Below, piece by piece: positions 38,544 through 47,369 of a stretch of 47,501 nt of DNA. Under the pieces are notes generated by a model, which did not search any database, was not told the origin of the DNA, and saw only the letters and a list, made by a program, of their open reading frames with translations. Position numbers and translations under genes: made by a program. The stretch is taken from assembly GCF_003667575.1 (NCBI RefSeq), contig NZ_RCUY01000004.1:1-47501 (forward strand), written 5' to 3'. Each line of letters opens with the position of its first letter. Within the stretch, counting starts at the first letter, position 1. Source of the stretch: Mycetocola lacteus. GTDB taxonomy: Bacteria > Actinomycetota > Actinomycetes > Actinomycetales > Microbacteriaceae.

Positions 38544-39746
38544 TTATCCGACCGGCACCACCGGCTCAACCGATTTCAGGGCCGCCAGGCGTGCGCGATC
38601 GACGTGCACCCCGTGGGGCAGTCGGGGGAGCGCCTCGGGGAGTGCGCCCAGGTCGCGGTAGCAGTGCTGCAGGGCCGACACCATCGCCCCCACGGCGCCG
38701 GAGAAGTCGTCCAGGGTTGCCAGTTCCAGGCGCGGCGCGAGCCGGAGGTGGCCGCCCAGCAGTTCCTGATAGCGCGCCAGCTCGGGGGCGAGGGCGCGGG
38801 AGAGGCCGCCGCTGAGCACCACCGTATCCGGGTCGCATGACACCGACACCGCGGTGAGGGCCACCATCAGTCCCTGTTCAAACTGCTGACGGAGTGCGGC
38901 GATGCGCGGGGCCGGATCGCTCACGAAGAGATCGGCCGGGCTCTCCAGTGCAATCCCCGCGAGCTCCGCCTGGCGCAGGATTCCGCCGCCGGTGACCAGG
39001 TGTTCAAGCCGGGCACCCATCGGACCGATCGGAAGCTGGCCGAACTCACCCACCAGGCCGCGGGTTCCACGCAAAACCCTACCGTCCATCGCCAGCGCGC
39101 TTCCCAGTCCAAACCCGAGGCTCAGCAGGGCGGCATTGGGGGAGTGGGCGGCGGCACCGAAGTGCAGCTCGCCCAGCAGGGCAAAGTTGGCGTCGTTATC
39201 GCAGACGACCGCGCAGGGCAGTGCCGTGCGCAGGGCGGCGAGGAATTCGGTGCCCTCGATCTGCGGCAGGTTGGGGGCGTGGGAAATGCGCTGCTCAGGG
39301 ATCTCCAGCGAGCCGGGGACCCCGAGGGCGACCTGGCGCAGGGGGGCGGCGAATCCGGCCGAGAGGTCGAGGATGACTCCGGCGAACCAGTCGATCAGCG
39401 CCGGGAGGTCAAGTGTGCCGGGGGTGGCCAGCTCGCGCACGGCCAGCGGGGTTCCGTGGATATGGCCGATCACGATCCGGGTTTTGCTGGCACCCAGATC
39501 CACCCCGGCCACGATGCCCAGGTCTGCACGTAGGTCGAGCTGCACCGCCCGGCGTCCGCGCTGCTCGGAGACGATCTCCTGGGTCTCGGTAATCAGGTTC
39601 TCGCCGATCAGCTGTTCCACGGCGCGGGTCACGGTGGCGGCGGAGATCCCGGCGGCGGTGGCGAGTTTTTTGCGGCTGGCCGGTCGCTCCAGCAGCAGGG
39701 TGGTGAGCACGGCGCTGCGATTGAGTTCTCGAGTGTCCTGGACCAT
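38544..39746 (-). CDS. ROK-family transcriptional regulator
   Basis: The 400-aa product has an N-terminal winged helix-turn-helix (about 10-65; RPASRKKLATAAGISAATVTRAV) followed by a ROK sugar-binding fold with GVDLGASKTRIVIG, DNDANFALLGELHFG and the region LGFGLGSALAMDG. It resembles NagC/XylR repressors that release DNA on binding a sugar or sugar phosphate. It is divergent from the seven-gene transport operon, its probable target. ATG 39746 has GGGAG upstream; the longer frame to 39848 is not supported. Confidence 0.92.
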   Translation of the reverse strand: MVQDTRELNRSAVLTTLLLERPASRKKLATAAGISAATVTRAVEQLIGENLITETQEIVSEQRGRRAVQLDLRADLGIVAGVDLGASKTRIVIGHIHGTPLAVRELATPGTLDLPALIDWFAGVILDLSAGFAAPLRQVALGVPGSLEIPEQRISHAPNLPQIEGTEFLAALRTALPCAVVCDNDANFALLGELHFGAAAHSPNAALLSLGFGLGSALAMDGRVLRGTRGLVGEFGQLPIGPMGARLEHLVTGGGILRQAELAGIALESPADLFVSDPAPRIAALRQQFEQGLMVALTAVSVSCDPDTVVLSGGLSRALAPELARYQELLGGHLRLAPRLELATLDDFSGAVGAMVSALQHCYRDLGALPEALPRLPHGVHVDRARLAALKSVEPVVPVG

Positions 39747-39771
39747 GGTGCTCCCTTTTGTGCTCAGCCTG

Positions 39772-39863
39772 AATCTAAAAGTACCGCATGTTCGGGTTCT
39801 CGGTGGGCGTATCGCGGTTTTTACGGCCTGGAAACACGCCCGACACATTCGCGAGTTTAGATT
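39772..39863. promoter_or_regulatory. candidate ROK operator pair
   Basis: AATCTAAA (39772-39779) and its exact complement TTTAGATT (39856-39863) lie 76 bp apart in the intergenic region between the ROK regulator and the operon it faces. Such paired half-sites suit a looping repressor. A further TCGAT/ATCGA pair lies at 39871-39895. No good promoter hexamers are seen. Confidence 0.4.
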
Positions 39864-39980
39864 TGATTGCTCGATGAAAATAAAACCAGAATCGAGTTCG
39901 CGATGGTGGGCAGGTTATTCGGGGGCAAAACCGATCGCGATATCCCTCTCAATCAGCAGTCGCACCTGGAAGGTCACCCC

Positions 39981-41105
39981 ATGCACATCACCCGCCCCGG
40001 CCGACGCTTCGGCGCCCGCATCGCCATTGCCGGAGCCATCGCGCTCTCGCTCACCCTCAGCGGCTGTGCCGCCACCTCCGGTCCGGCCTCCACGCCGACC
40101 AGCAGTGCCACCCAGCCCACCCTGACCTTCGCCGGCCCCAACGGCGAAAAGCCCGACGCCCTCAGCGCGCTCTCGCTCACCGCCGACGAGATCGCCAAGG
40201 TTAAGGCCGGTAACTTCACCGCCGCCTTCGTCTGGCACACCTCCTCCGACTTCGTGACCGCCGTAGAAAAGGGTGCCCGCGAGGAGTTCGAAAAACTCGG
40301 CATCAAGGTGGTCGCCAGCACCCAGGCCGGCTTCAACGCGGCCACCCAGGCCAATAACGTCCAGACCGTGCTCGCCCTGCACCCCTCGATCGTGGTGGGT
40401 ATCGCCGTGGACCCCACCTCCGCCGCCAAGGCTTTCCAGCCGGTGGTGGACTCGGGCACCAAGCTCGTGATTATGACCACCCCGCCGGCCGGATATAAGG
40501 CGGGCAAGGACTTCGTCTCGATCGTCACCGAGGACCTCAGCAAGGCCGGCAAAGCCAACGCCGACATCATCGGCAAGGAGATGAAGGGTGAGGGTGAGGT
40601 TGGCTACCTCTCCTACAACGCCAACTTCTGGTTCACCAACCAGCGCGACCAGGCCTTCAAGGACTGGCTGGGCTACTCCTACCCGAAGATGCAGATCGTC
40701 GACAGCGAGGGTTTCGCCGACGAGACCGCGACCCAGACCATCGCCGCCGCGATGATCGCCAAGCACCCGAACATGAAGGCGATCTACGTCTCCTGGGCCA
40801 CCGCGGCTCAGGGTGTGGTGGCCGCCATTCGGGCCGCCGGACGCACCGACATCAAGGTGGTCACCAACGACCTCGACACGACCCTGGCCGCGGCCATGGT
40901 GGGGAACGGTCCGGTCGCCGGCCTGGTGGGCAATGGTTCGCTGGGAATCGGGCAGGGCCTGGCCCTCGCCGGTGCCTTCGGTGTCCTGAACAAGCCGGCC
41001 CCGGCCCTGGTGGCCTCGGACCCGACCTCGGTCACCGGCGACAACCTCAAGGACGCCTGGAAGGCCGACTACGGCTCCGACCTCCCCGCGAGCGTGGGCA
41101 AGTAA
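39981..41105 (+). CDS. lipoprotein sugar-binding protein of an ABC importer (RbsB type)
   Basis: The 374-aa lipoprotein has a basic N-terminus, a hydrophobic core and the lipobox LSGC with lipidated Cys29. The mature part is a type I periplasmic-binding fold (VWHTSSDFVTAVEKGAREEFEKLGIKVV split near 90-120, then VKVVTNDLD) with WFTNQRDQAF and GNGSLGIGQGLALAGAFG. ATG 39981 has GGAAGGT six bases upstream; the upstream extension to 39867 is not used. It captures the operon substrate. Ligand class cannot be told from sequence alone. Confidence 0.9.
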   Translation: MHITRPGRRFGARIAIAGAIALSLTLSGCAATSGPASTPTSSATQPTLTFAGPNGEKPDALSALSLTADEIAKVKAGNFTAAFVWHTSSDFVTAVEKGAREEFEKLGIKVVASTQAGFNAATQANNVQTVLALHPSIVVGIAVDPTSAAKAFQPVVDSGTKLVIMTTPPAGYKAGKDFVSIVTEDLSKAGKANADIIGKEMKGEGEVGYLSYNANFWFTNQRDQAFKDWLGYSYPKMQIVDSEGFADETATQTIAAAMIAKHPNMKAIYVSWATAAQGVVAAIRAAGRTDIKVVTNDLDTTLAAAMVGNGPVAGLVGNGSLGIGQGLALAGAFGVLNKPAPALVASDPTSVTGDNLKDAWKADYGSDLPASVGK

Positions 41106-41120
41106 CACGCCCCAAAGACC

Positions 41121-41156
41121 GATGGGTGGTCGTGTTCCCCCGCGCGGCCACCCATC
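41121..41156 (+). promoter_or_regulatory. intra-operon hairpin after binding-protein gene
   Basis: GATGGGTGG and CCACCCATC form a 9-bp stem with extra G-T and C-G pairs, 16 bp past the stop and before the PTE gene. Such stems often stabilise the binding-protein mRNA relative to downstream genes. Confidence 0.6.
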
Positions 41157-41213
41157 ATTTCCTCCCCGTCATCCCCTCTCCCCGCACCGTCGGGTGTGAT
41201 CTAGGAGCACATC

Positions 41214-42236
41214 ATGACCCAGGCAATGACCGTTCTCGGTCCGGTTCCGGTTTCGGAACTGGGGCGGATCATGCCCCACGAGCACCTGCTCTCCCTCACC
41301 CCCGGCCCCTGGCAGGTGGGTGGCCCTGGCAGCGAGGCGGCCGCCGCGAACGCGGTGGATCTCGCGGTGGATGCCTTGTCTCGGCTCCCCGAACTCGGCT
41401 TCTTCACCGTGGTGGATCTCAGCCCCTACGGGGTTGTGGGTCGCGATGCCCAGGGGGACAACGCGGCCCTGCTGCGCGAGGTTTCCCGGCGCAGCGGACT
41501 GCACATCATCTCGGGCACCGCACTGTACCTGGAGTCGTATTCGCCCGGGTGGGCCCGCGAGGCCAGCCTCGATGAGCTGGTCACCCGCCTGGTGCGCGAC
41601 GCCACCGAAGGAATCGGATCCTCCGGGGTACGCGCCGGCGTCTTTGGCGAGCAGGCCACCGGACTGAATGTGATCTCCGCCCATGAGGAGAAGTGTCTGC
41701 GGGCCATCGCCCGCGCACACCGGGAGACCGGGTTGTCGATCATGACCCACACAACCCACGGTTCGATGGCGCTGGAGCAGATCGCCCTGCTGCGCGCGGA
41801 GGGTGTGGATCTGGACCGGGTGGTCATCGGCCACCTCGATACCCAGCTCGACCCCGACCTGCCCCGCCGGATCCTCGACACCGGCGCCCGAATCGCGATC
41901 GACACCATCGGCAAGCAGGACTGGGACTTCTTCCTGGGCCCGGCCCCCGCGGGGGAGCGCGGCGAGGGGGAGTATCCCAAGCGCGCGTTCCACCGCTCCG
42001 ATCGGGGCCGCGCCGACCTGGTGGCCGCGCTCGCCGCCGAGGGTCTGGCCGGCCGCATCCTGCTGGCCCAGGACCTCACCGGTGCCGAGGTGTGGCTGAA
42101 CCCCGATACCCACGGCCAGCACGGCTACTCCTATTTGGGTGAGGTGTTTGTGCCGATGCTGATCGAGCGCGGCGTCTCCGAGTCCAATCTTGAACTCCTG
42201 CTGGCCACCGGTCCCGGGGAGGTGTTGGGACTGTGA
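41214..42236 (+). CDS. phosphotriesterase-family metal hydrolase (YhfV/PHP-like)
   Basis: The 340-aa amidohydrolase-fold protein shows the full set of metal ligands: H22-E-H24 (MPHEHLL), E146 (AGVFGEQAT, in the slot of the carbamylated Lys), H179 (THTTHG), H207 (IGHLDTQ) and D287 (LLAQDLTG). It belongs to the phosphotriesterase-homology class, mostly lactonases or uncharacterised hydrolases, rather than to true organophosphatases. Substrate unknown; in this operon it may open a sugar lactone or release a leaving group before or after transport. Its stop overlaps the next start (GTGA). Confidence 0.9.
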   Translation: MTQAMTVLGPVPVSELGRIMPHEHLLSLTPGPWQVGGPGSEAAAANAVDLAVDALSRLPELGFFTVVDLSPYGVVGRDAQGDNAALLREVSRRSGLHIISGTALYLESYSPGWAREASLDELVTRLVRDATEGIGSSGVRAGVFGEQATGLNVISAHEEKCLRAIARAHRETGLSIMTHTTHGSMALEQIALLRAEGVDLDRVVIGHLDTQLDPDLPRRILDTGARIAIDTIGKQDWDFFLGPAPAGERGEGEYPKRAFHRSDRGRADLVAALAAEGLAGRILLAQDLTGAEVWLNPDTHGQHGYSYLGEVFVPMLIERGVSESNLELLLATGPGEVLGL

Positions 42237-43177
42237 GTGCCGCCACACACCCCGCCGTGGTGGTGGGCATCGACCTGGGTGGCACCAAGGTGCGCGCGGC
42301 CCTGGCCGATACCCGGGGCAGACTCCTACACCGGCTCACCGAGCCCACCCGTCCGGGAATCGCGCTGATCGCCCAGCTCACCGATATCGTCACCCGGCTT
42401 TCGGTCCTGGCCCCGGATGCACTGGTGGTGGGCACGGCTATCGGCGGTGCCGGGGTTCCGCTGCCCGATGGGAGCGGATTCACCCAGGCGCCGAATCTCG
42501 GCGAATTGGGCGAGGTTTCGCTGGTCGCCGAGCTGCGGCGTCGGCTGGGTCACCCGGTGGTGATCGAGAACGACGTCAACATCGCCGCCCTCGGCGAGCT
42601 GCACGCCGGTGCCGGCCGCGAGAGCGAGAGCTTCGCCTTTGTCTCGGTGGGCACCGGGATCGGCGTGGGACTGGTGCTTGCGGGGTCCGTCTGGCCTGGG
42701 GTCAGCGGCGCCGCCGGGGAGGTTGGATATCTTCCGTTTGGCAGCGATCCTCTCGATCCCCGCAATCAGCGCCGCGGTGCCCTCGAGGAGGTTGTGGCCG
42801 GCAACGTGCTGGCCCAGCGCCTCCCGCAGCCCGCCGGGGAACCCCCGCACACCGCCCGCGAGGTTTTCGCCGCGGCCGAGGCGGGGGATCCGCTCGCGAT
42901 CCGGGCACTGGACACCCAGGCGCGCTGGCTCGCCCACACCCTGCTCGCCATCGACGCGGTGGTGGATCCGGGCCTCTACATTCTCGGCGGGGGAATCGGG
43001 TCCAGACCCGAGCTCCTCGCCCCCCTTGATCACTGGCTGGCGCGTCTGGGACGCCCGGGACTGCGTGTCCGCAGCAGCGAACTGGGCGATGACGCCCCGC
43101 TGCACGGTGCCGTCCACCTCGCGCTCGCCGCGGCGATCACCCCCTCCTCCCTCCCCAGAGAAAGTGAAGCATCATGA
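42233..43177 (+). CDS. ROK-family sugar kinase
   Basis: The 314-aa protein has the phosphate loop DLGGTK (14-19), the catalytic ENDVN (112-116, base D114), ATP loop VGTGIGVG (139-146) and GAAGEVGYLPFG (159-170). It likely phosphorylates the imported hexose-like compound. The usual CxCGxxGC zinc site of ROK kinases is absent, and the ExGH motif is EVGY. GTG start overlaps the PTE stop and its own stop overlaps the permease ATG. Confidence 0.88.
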   Translation: MSAATHPAVVVGIDLGGTKVRAALADTRGRLLHRLTEPTRPGIALIAQLTDIVTRLSVLAPDALVVGTAIGGAGVPLPDGSGFTQAPNLGELGEVSLVAELRRRLGHPVVIENDVNIAALGELHAGAGRESESFAFVSVGTGIGVGLVLAGSVWPGVSGAAGEVGYLPFGSDPLDPRNQRRGALEEVVAGNVLAQRLPQPAGEPPHTAREVFAAAEAGDPLAIRALDTQARWLAHTLLAIDAVVDPGLYILGGGIGSRPELLAPLDHWLARLGRPGLRVRSSELGDDAPLHGAVHLALAAAITPSSLPRESEAS

Positions 43178-44154
43178 CCGTGACCCAGGCAGACGGAACA
43201 CTCACCGTCGGCGGTCGTTTCCGCCGGGTGAACTGGCGGCAGTACGTCGTCTACATCGGATTTATCGTTGTATTTATCTACTTCGCCGCAACCCAGGGGG
43301 CGAACTTTGTGAACCCCACCACCCTGGTGACCATCATCACTCAGGCGACCCCGATCACCGTGATGGCGGTGGGCACGGTGTTCATGCTGAGCCTCGGCGA
43401 GATCGACCTGTCGATCGGCTCCACGGTTGCGCTCTCGGCCCTGGTGGCCGCGGTCTCCCTCCAGGCCACCGGACAGTGGTGGCTCGCGGCGCTCGCCGGA
43501 TTGGCGATCGGCGCGGTGGTGGGTCTGGTCAACGGACTGTTTGTCACCCTGGTGCGCCTGCCCTCCTTCCTGGTCACCCTGGCCACGATGGGTCTGGTCG
43601 CCGGGCTCGCCCAGCAGCTCACCAACCTGCAGTCGGTTCCGGTGACCGAGCCGGTCTTCAGCTGGATCTTCGGTGCCGGAGACATCGCCGGGATGCCGAT
43701 CCTGGTGGTCTGGAGCATCGTGATGGTGGCCCTGGGCTGGCATGTGCTGCGTCAGCGCCGCTTCGGTGCCCACGTGCTTGCGGTGGGTAACCGCGCGGCC
43801 GCCGCCTCGGTCAGCGGGATTCGGGTGAACCGGGTCAAGCTCATCGTGTTTGCCCTGAGTGGGGTGACCGCGGGTCTCGCGGGTCTGCTCTACTCGGGCC
43901 GTCTGGCCGGTGCAACCTACACCCTGGGTGGATCGGACCTGATGAGTGTGCTGGCGGCGGTCATCGTCGGCGGCACCGCGCTCACCGGTGGTAAGGCCTC
44001 GATGATCGGCGCCCTGGTGGGCAGTTTGTTCATGAGCATGATTAACTACGGCCTGCTGCTCGGCGGCCTCACCGTGGCCCAGCAGATGATCGTGCGCGGC
44101 GTGATCATCCTGATCGCCGTCTCCCTCTCCCTCCGCGCCAAGAAGAGCAGTTAG
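43174..44154 (+). CDS. ABC importer permease (RbsC/FrcC type)
   Basis: The 326-aa product has about nine to ten hydrophobic helices and the conserved LSLGEIDLSIGS (family form of the GEIDLSVG element), VGLVNGLFVT, and VGGTALTGGKAS near the cytosolic coupling region. It is the pore of the sugar-type importer encoded by this operon. ATG overlaps the kinase stop; 8 bp separate it from the PLP enzyme. Confidence 0.93.
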   Translation: MTVTQADGTLTVGGRFRRVNWRQYVVYIGFIVVFIYFAATQGANFVNPTTLVTIITQATPITVMAVGTVFMLSLGEIDLSIGSTVALSALVAAVSLQATGQWWLAALAGLAIGAVVGLVNGLFVTLVRLPSFLVTLATMGLVAGLAQQLTNLQSVPVTEPVFSWIFGAGDIAGMPILVVWSIVMVALGWHVLRQRRFGAHVLAVGNRAAAASVSGIRVNRVKLIVFALSGVTAGLAGLLYSGRLAGATYTLGGSDLMSVLAAVIVGGTALTGGKASMIGALVGSLFMSMINYGLLLGGLTVAQQMIVRGVIILIAVSLSLRAKKSS

Positions 44155-44162
44155 GACCCGTC

Positions 44163-45428
44163 ATGTTTCTTGATCTCCTGCGCCGCCGCAACCCCGAACT
44201 CCTGCGGGTTGCCACCCAGTTCCACCGCGACGGATTGATCCCGCCGAACACCTATGTAATCGACCTGGATGCGGTCACCCGCAATGCCGGTTACATTGCG
44301 ACCGAGGCCGCCCGCTTTGGGTTCACCCCGTTTGCGATGACCAAGCAGATCGGCCGCAACCCCGATGCCTCGGCCGCGATCCGTGCCGGGGGAATCACCC
44401 ACGCGGTGGGGGTAGACCTCGAGTGTGCGGTGGCCGCGGCCTCGGGCGGACTGGCCACCGGACACCTCGGACACCTGGTCCAGATCCCGCGGCACAGCGC
44501 GGCGACCGCCGCCGCGCTGAACCCGCTGTACTGGACCGTTTTCTCCGAGCAGAAGGCCCGCGAGGCCGGTGCCGCGGCGCTGGAGCTGGGGCGAGAGCAG
44601 GATGTGCTCGCCCGCATCTTCGCCCCCGGAGACCGCTTCTACCCGGGACACGAGGGCGGGTTCGAGGCCGACCAGATTGCCCGGGTGGCCGACCGCCTGG
44701 ATGCGATCCCCGGAGTGCGTTTCGCCGGGATTACCACCTTCCCGGCGACCCTGTTCGATCCCGAATCCGGCACCGCTAAGCCCACCCCGAACCTGGGGAC
44801 CCTGACCGAGGCGCTGCACGAGCTGGACTGGGCGGGCCGGCACAACATCGTGGTGAATGCCCCCGGCACCACCTCGACGGCGATCTTCCCCGCGCTCGCC
44901 GAAGCCGGGGCGACCCAGGTGGAGCCCGGACACGGGCTCACCGGGACCACCCCGCTGCACGCGGTCCAGGACCTCGCCGAGGACCCGGCCATCGCCTACG
45001 TCTCCGAGGTCTCGCACCTGTGGAACGACCGCGCCTATGTGTTTGGCGGCGGACTCTACGTGGACCCGGTCCTGGGTTCGGCACGCACCGAGGCGCTGGT
45101 GCTCGGTGCCCAGGACGACCCGGCTACGGCGGTCCCGCAGCAGGTAGATATGCCCGACGCCTCGGCCATCGACTACTACGCCACCATCCCGGGGGCGGGC
45201 GCGCACCGGGCCTGCCCGGGGGATACCGTCATCTTCGGATTCCGCCCCCAGGTGTTTGTCACCCGCGGTTTGACCGCGGGGATCTCCGGCCTCTCCACCG
45301 GAAACCCGGTCCTCGCGGGCATCTGGTCCGCCGATGGTTCGGCACCCCTCACCCACGCCGCCGATGGTTTCGCCACCGGTACGTCGGGTACCCACACCGC
45401 AGCCCACAACGCCGGGAGCAACTCATGA
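44163..45428 (+). CDS. YhfX-like PLP-dependent enzyme (alanine racemase N-terminal fold)
   Basis: The 421-aa protein matches the uncharacterised YhfX group: an alanine-racemase-type barrel starting YVIDLDAVTRNAGYI, with the PLP Schiff-base lysine K61 in FAMTKQIGRNP, and C-terminal HLWNDRAYVFGGGLYVDP. Family members act on amino acids or amino-sugar intermediates by analogy, but no activity is known to me. It is embedded between the permease and ATPase genes, and its stop overlaps the ATPase ATG, so it is part of the same pathway. Confidence 0.85.
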   Translation: MFLDLLRRRNPELLRVATQFHRDGLIPPNTYVIDLDAVTRNAGYIATEAARFGFTPFAMTKQIGRNPDASAAIRAGGITHAVGVDLECAVAAASGGLATGHLGHLVQIPRHSAATAAALNPLYWTVFSEQKAREAGAAALELGREQDVLARIFAPGDRFYPGHEGGFEADQIARVADRLDAIPGVRFAGITTFPATLFDPESGTAKPTPNLGTLTEALHELDWAGRHNIVVNAPGTTSTAIFPALAEAGATQVEPGHGLTGTTPLHAVQDLAEDPAIAYVSEVSHLWNDRAYVFGGGLYVDPVLGSARTEALVLGAQDDPATAVPQQVDMPDASAIDYYATIPGAGAHRACPGDTVIFGFRPQVFVTRGLTAGISGLSTGNPVLAGIWSADGSAPLTHAADGFATGTSGTHTAAHNAGSNS

Positions 45429-46174
45429 GCACCAGTACCGACACCTTTGCCCTCCAGCTGGACGGGATCACCAAGCACTTTGGTGGCATCGTCGCGATCA
45501 AGCACTTCGACCTGCAGATCAAACCCGGTGAGATCGTCGCCCTGGTCGGCGATAACGGAGCGGGCAAATCCACCCTGGTCAAGATCATCTCGGGGATGTA
45601 CCAGCCCACCGCCGGCGAGATCCGCTTGAACGGTGCCCCCACCAACTTCCGCGATCCCTCGGATGCCCGCACCAAGGGTGTCGAGGTGGTCTATCAGGAC
45701 CTGGCCCTGGTGGACCTGCAGCCCGTCTACATGAACATGTTCCTGGGGCGCGAGCTACGCAAGAAGCCCTTTGGGACCCTGGACCGTCGCGAGATGGCGG
45801 CGCAGACCCAGGCTCTGGTGGACGAGCTGGACGTGCGTATCCCCTCGGCCAAGGCACCGCTGAGCGACCTCTCCGGTGGTCAGCGGCAGGGCATCGCCAT
45901 CGCTCGGGCCACCAACTGGGCGAGCAGCCTGGTGCTGATGGATGAGCCCACCGCGGCCCTCGGTGTGGCCGAGACCGCCCGGGTGGAGCAGATCATCATG
46001 CGCCTGCGCGAGCGTGGAGCCGGGGTCCTGATCGTCAGCCACAACATGGAACAGGTCTTCCGGGTGGCCGATCGGGTGACGGTCCTGCGCCGCGGGACCC
46101 AGGTGGCGACCAAGCGCATCGACGAGGTCACCCACAACGAGCTGATCGCGATGATCACCGGGCTCACCTCATGA
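45425..46174 (+). CDS. ABC importer ATPase (FrcA/RbsA-half type)
   Basis: A 249-aa single-domain ATPase with Walker A GDNGAGKST (42-50), DLSGGQRQG signature, Walker B LVLMDEPTAAL and the switch VSHNM. Unlike RbsA, which has two fused nucleotide domains, it has one and would dimerise, as in FrcA-type importers. The long upstream frame is a shadow; ATG 45425 overlaps the YhfX stop, and its stop overlaps the next ATG. Confidence 0.94.
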   Translation: MSTSTDTFALQLDGITKHFGGIVAIKHFDLQIKPGEIVALVGDNGAGKSTLVKIISGMYQPTAGEIRLNGAPTNFRDPSDARTKGVEVVYQDLALVDLQPVYMNMFLGRELRKKPFGTLDRREMAAQTQALVDELDVRIPSAKAPLSDLSGGQRQGIAIARATNWASSLVLMDEPTAALGVAETARVEQIIMRLRERGAGVLIVSHNMEQVFRVADRVTVLRRGTQVATKRIDEVTHNELIAMITGLTS

Positions 46175-47310
46175 GCGAAAAAGAATTCCCCACGGAGCCC
46201 GGCGCAGACTATAGCCTGGGAGCCATGTCGACCGAGAACAACCTGGATGCCCCGAACAAAGACGTGCGTGTGCCCGGTGCGCTGATGCGTGCGGAGATCG
46301 CCGAACAACCCGTGCGCTGGCGCGAGCTGGTCCGCGAATCCCGCGCACAGATTGATGCGGCGGCCGCGCTGATCACCGAGGGCAAGCCCGAACTGATCGT
46401 GATGGTGGCCCGCGGATCTAGCGACCACGCCGCCAACTACGCGCAGTATCTGATTCACGCGGTGCTGGGGATCCCGGTTGCGCTGGCCACCCCGGCCAGC
46501 GTGCACCCGAATGCCCCGCAGCTGCGCTACCCCAATGCGCTGGCCATCGCGATCTCTCAGTCGGGACGCTCCCCGGACCTGATCGCCACCGTGGAGTCGA
46601 TCCGCGCGGGTGGTACCCCGGTGCTCAGTCTCACCAATAACGGTGACAGCCCGCTGGCCGAGCTCGCGGACGTCGCAGTGGACCTGTCCGCCGGTCCCGA
46701 GCTCTCGGTGGCCGCGACCAAGACCTACACCGCCTCACTGCTGGCCATCGTGCTACTGGTGCTGCGTGCGGCGGGGGAGGAGTGGGACGCGATTCTGCCG
46801 CGGGTTGATCTGCTCGCCGACAGCGCCGAGGCCTTCCTAGCGGACCCTTCGGCATCGGCCGCGGCGCTCGCCCTGCTCTCGGGACGGGAGCGCATCGTGG
46901 TGGTGGGCCGCGGAGTCTCGATGTCCTCGGCTCGCGAGGGTGCGCTCAAGCTCATGGAAACCAACGCGATCGCCGCGTCGGGCTGGAGCGCCGCCGATGC
47001 GATCCACGGCCCGCTCGGCCAGGTGACTCCGGGAACGGTCGCGGTGGTGCTGACCGGGACCGCACTGGGACGAGACTCGGTGATCGAGTTTGCCGAGAAG
47101 GCCCACGCACTGGGTGCCGACGTACTGGAGGTGGGCCCGGGTGTGATCGAGTTCGCCGATGCGCACATCACCCTGCCACAGGTCCCGATGGGAGGGGTGC
47201 CGATCCTGGAGACCATCCCGCTCCAGTCACTCGCCCTCGAGCTTGCGCTCCAGCGCGGACTCGATCCGGATTCCCCGGCCGGCCTGAACAAGGTCACGCT
47301 CACGCACTAG
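46171..47310 (+). CDS. double-SIS-domain sugar isomerase/deaminase-like protein
   Basis: The 379-aa protein has two SIS (sugar isomerase) domains, as in the isomerase half of glucosamine-6-phosphate synthase, AgaS and the deglycase FrlB. First domain VMVARGSSDHAANYAQYL and ISQSGRSPD, second VVVGRGVSMSSAREGALKLMET and ADAIHGPLGQV. It lacks the glutaminase domain, so it probably isomerises, deaminates or deglycates a phosphosugar made by the ROK kinase. ATG overlaps the ATPase stop; ATG 46225 after GGGAG is an alternative start. It ends the operon before a strong hairpin. Confidence 0.88.
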   Translation: MSEKEFPTEPGADYSLGAMSTENNLDAPNKDVRVPGALMRAEIAEQPVRWRELVRESRAQIDAAAALITEGKPELIVMVARGSSDHAANYAQYLIHAVLGIPVALATPASVHPNAPQLRYPNALAIAISQSGRSPDLIATVESIRAGGTPVLSLTNNGDSPLAELADVAVDLSAGPELSVAATKTYTASLLAIVLLVLRAAGEEWDAILPRVDLLADSAEAFLADPSASAAALALLSGRERIVVVGRGVSMSSAREGALKLMETNAIAASGWSAADAIHGPLGQVTPGTVAVVLTGTALGRDSVIEFAEKAHALGADVLEVGPGVIEFADAHITLPQVPMGGVPILETIPLQSLALELALQRGLDPDSPAGLNKVTLTH

Positions 47311-47323
47311 TTCGCACCATTTT

Positions 47324-47369
47324 CGGATCCCCTCGTTTTCCCCGCGTACGGGCGAAACGAGGGGATCCG
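47324..47369. terminator. terminator of the transport operon
   Basis: A perfect 15-bp inverted repeat CGGATCCCCTCGTTT with its complement, 14 bp after the SIS stop. The loop is 16 nt. No gene is seen from here to the right edge. Confidence 0.85.
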
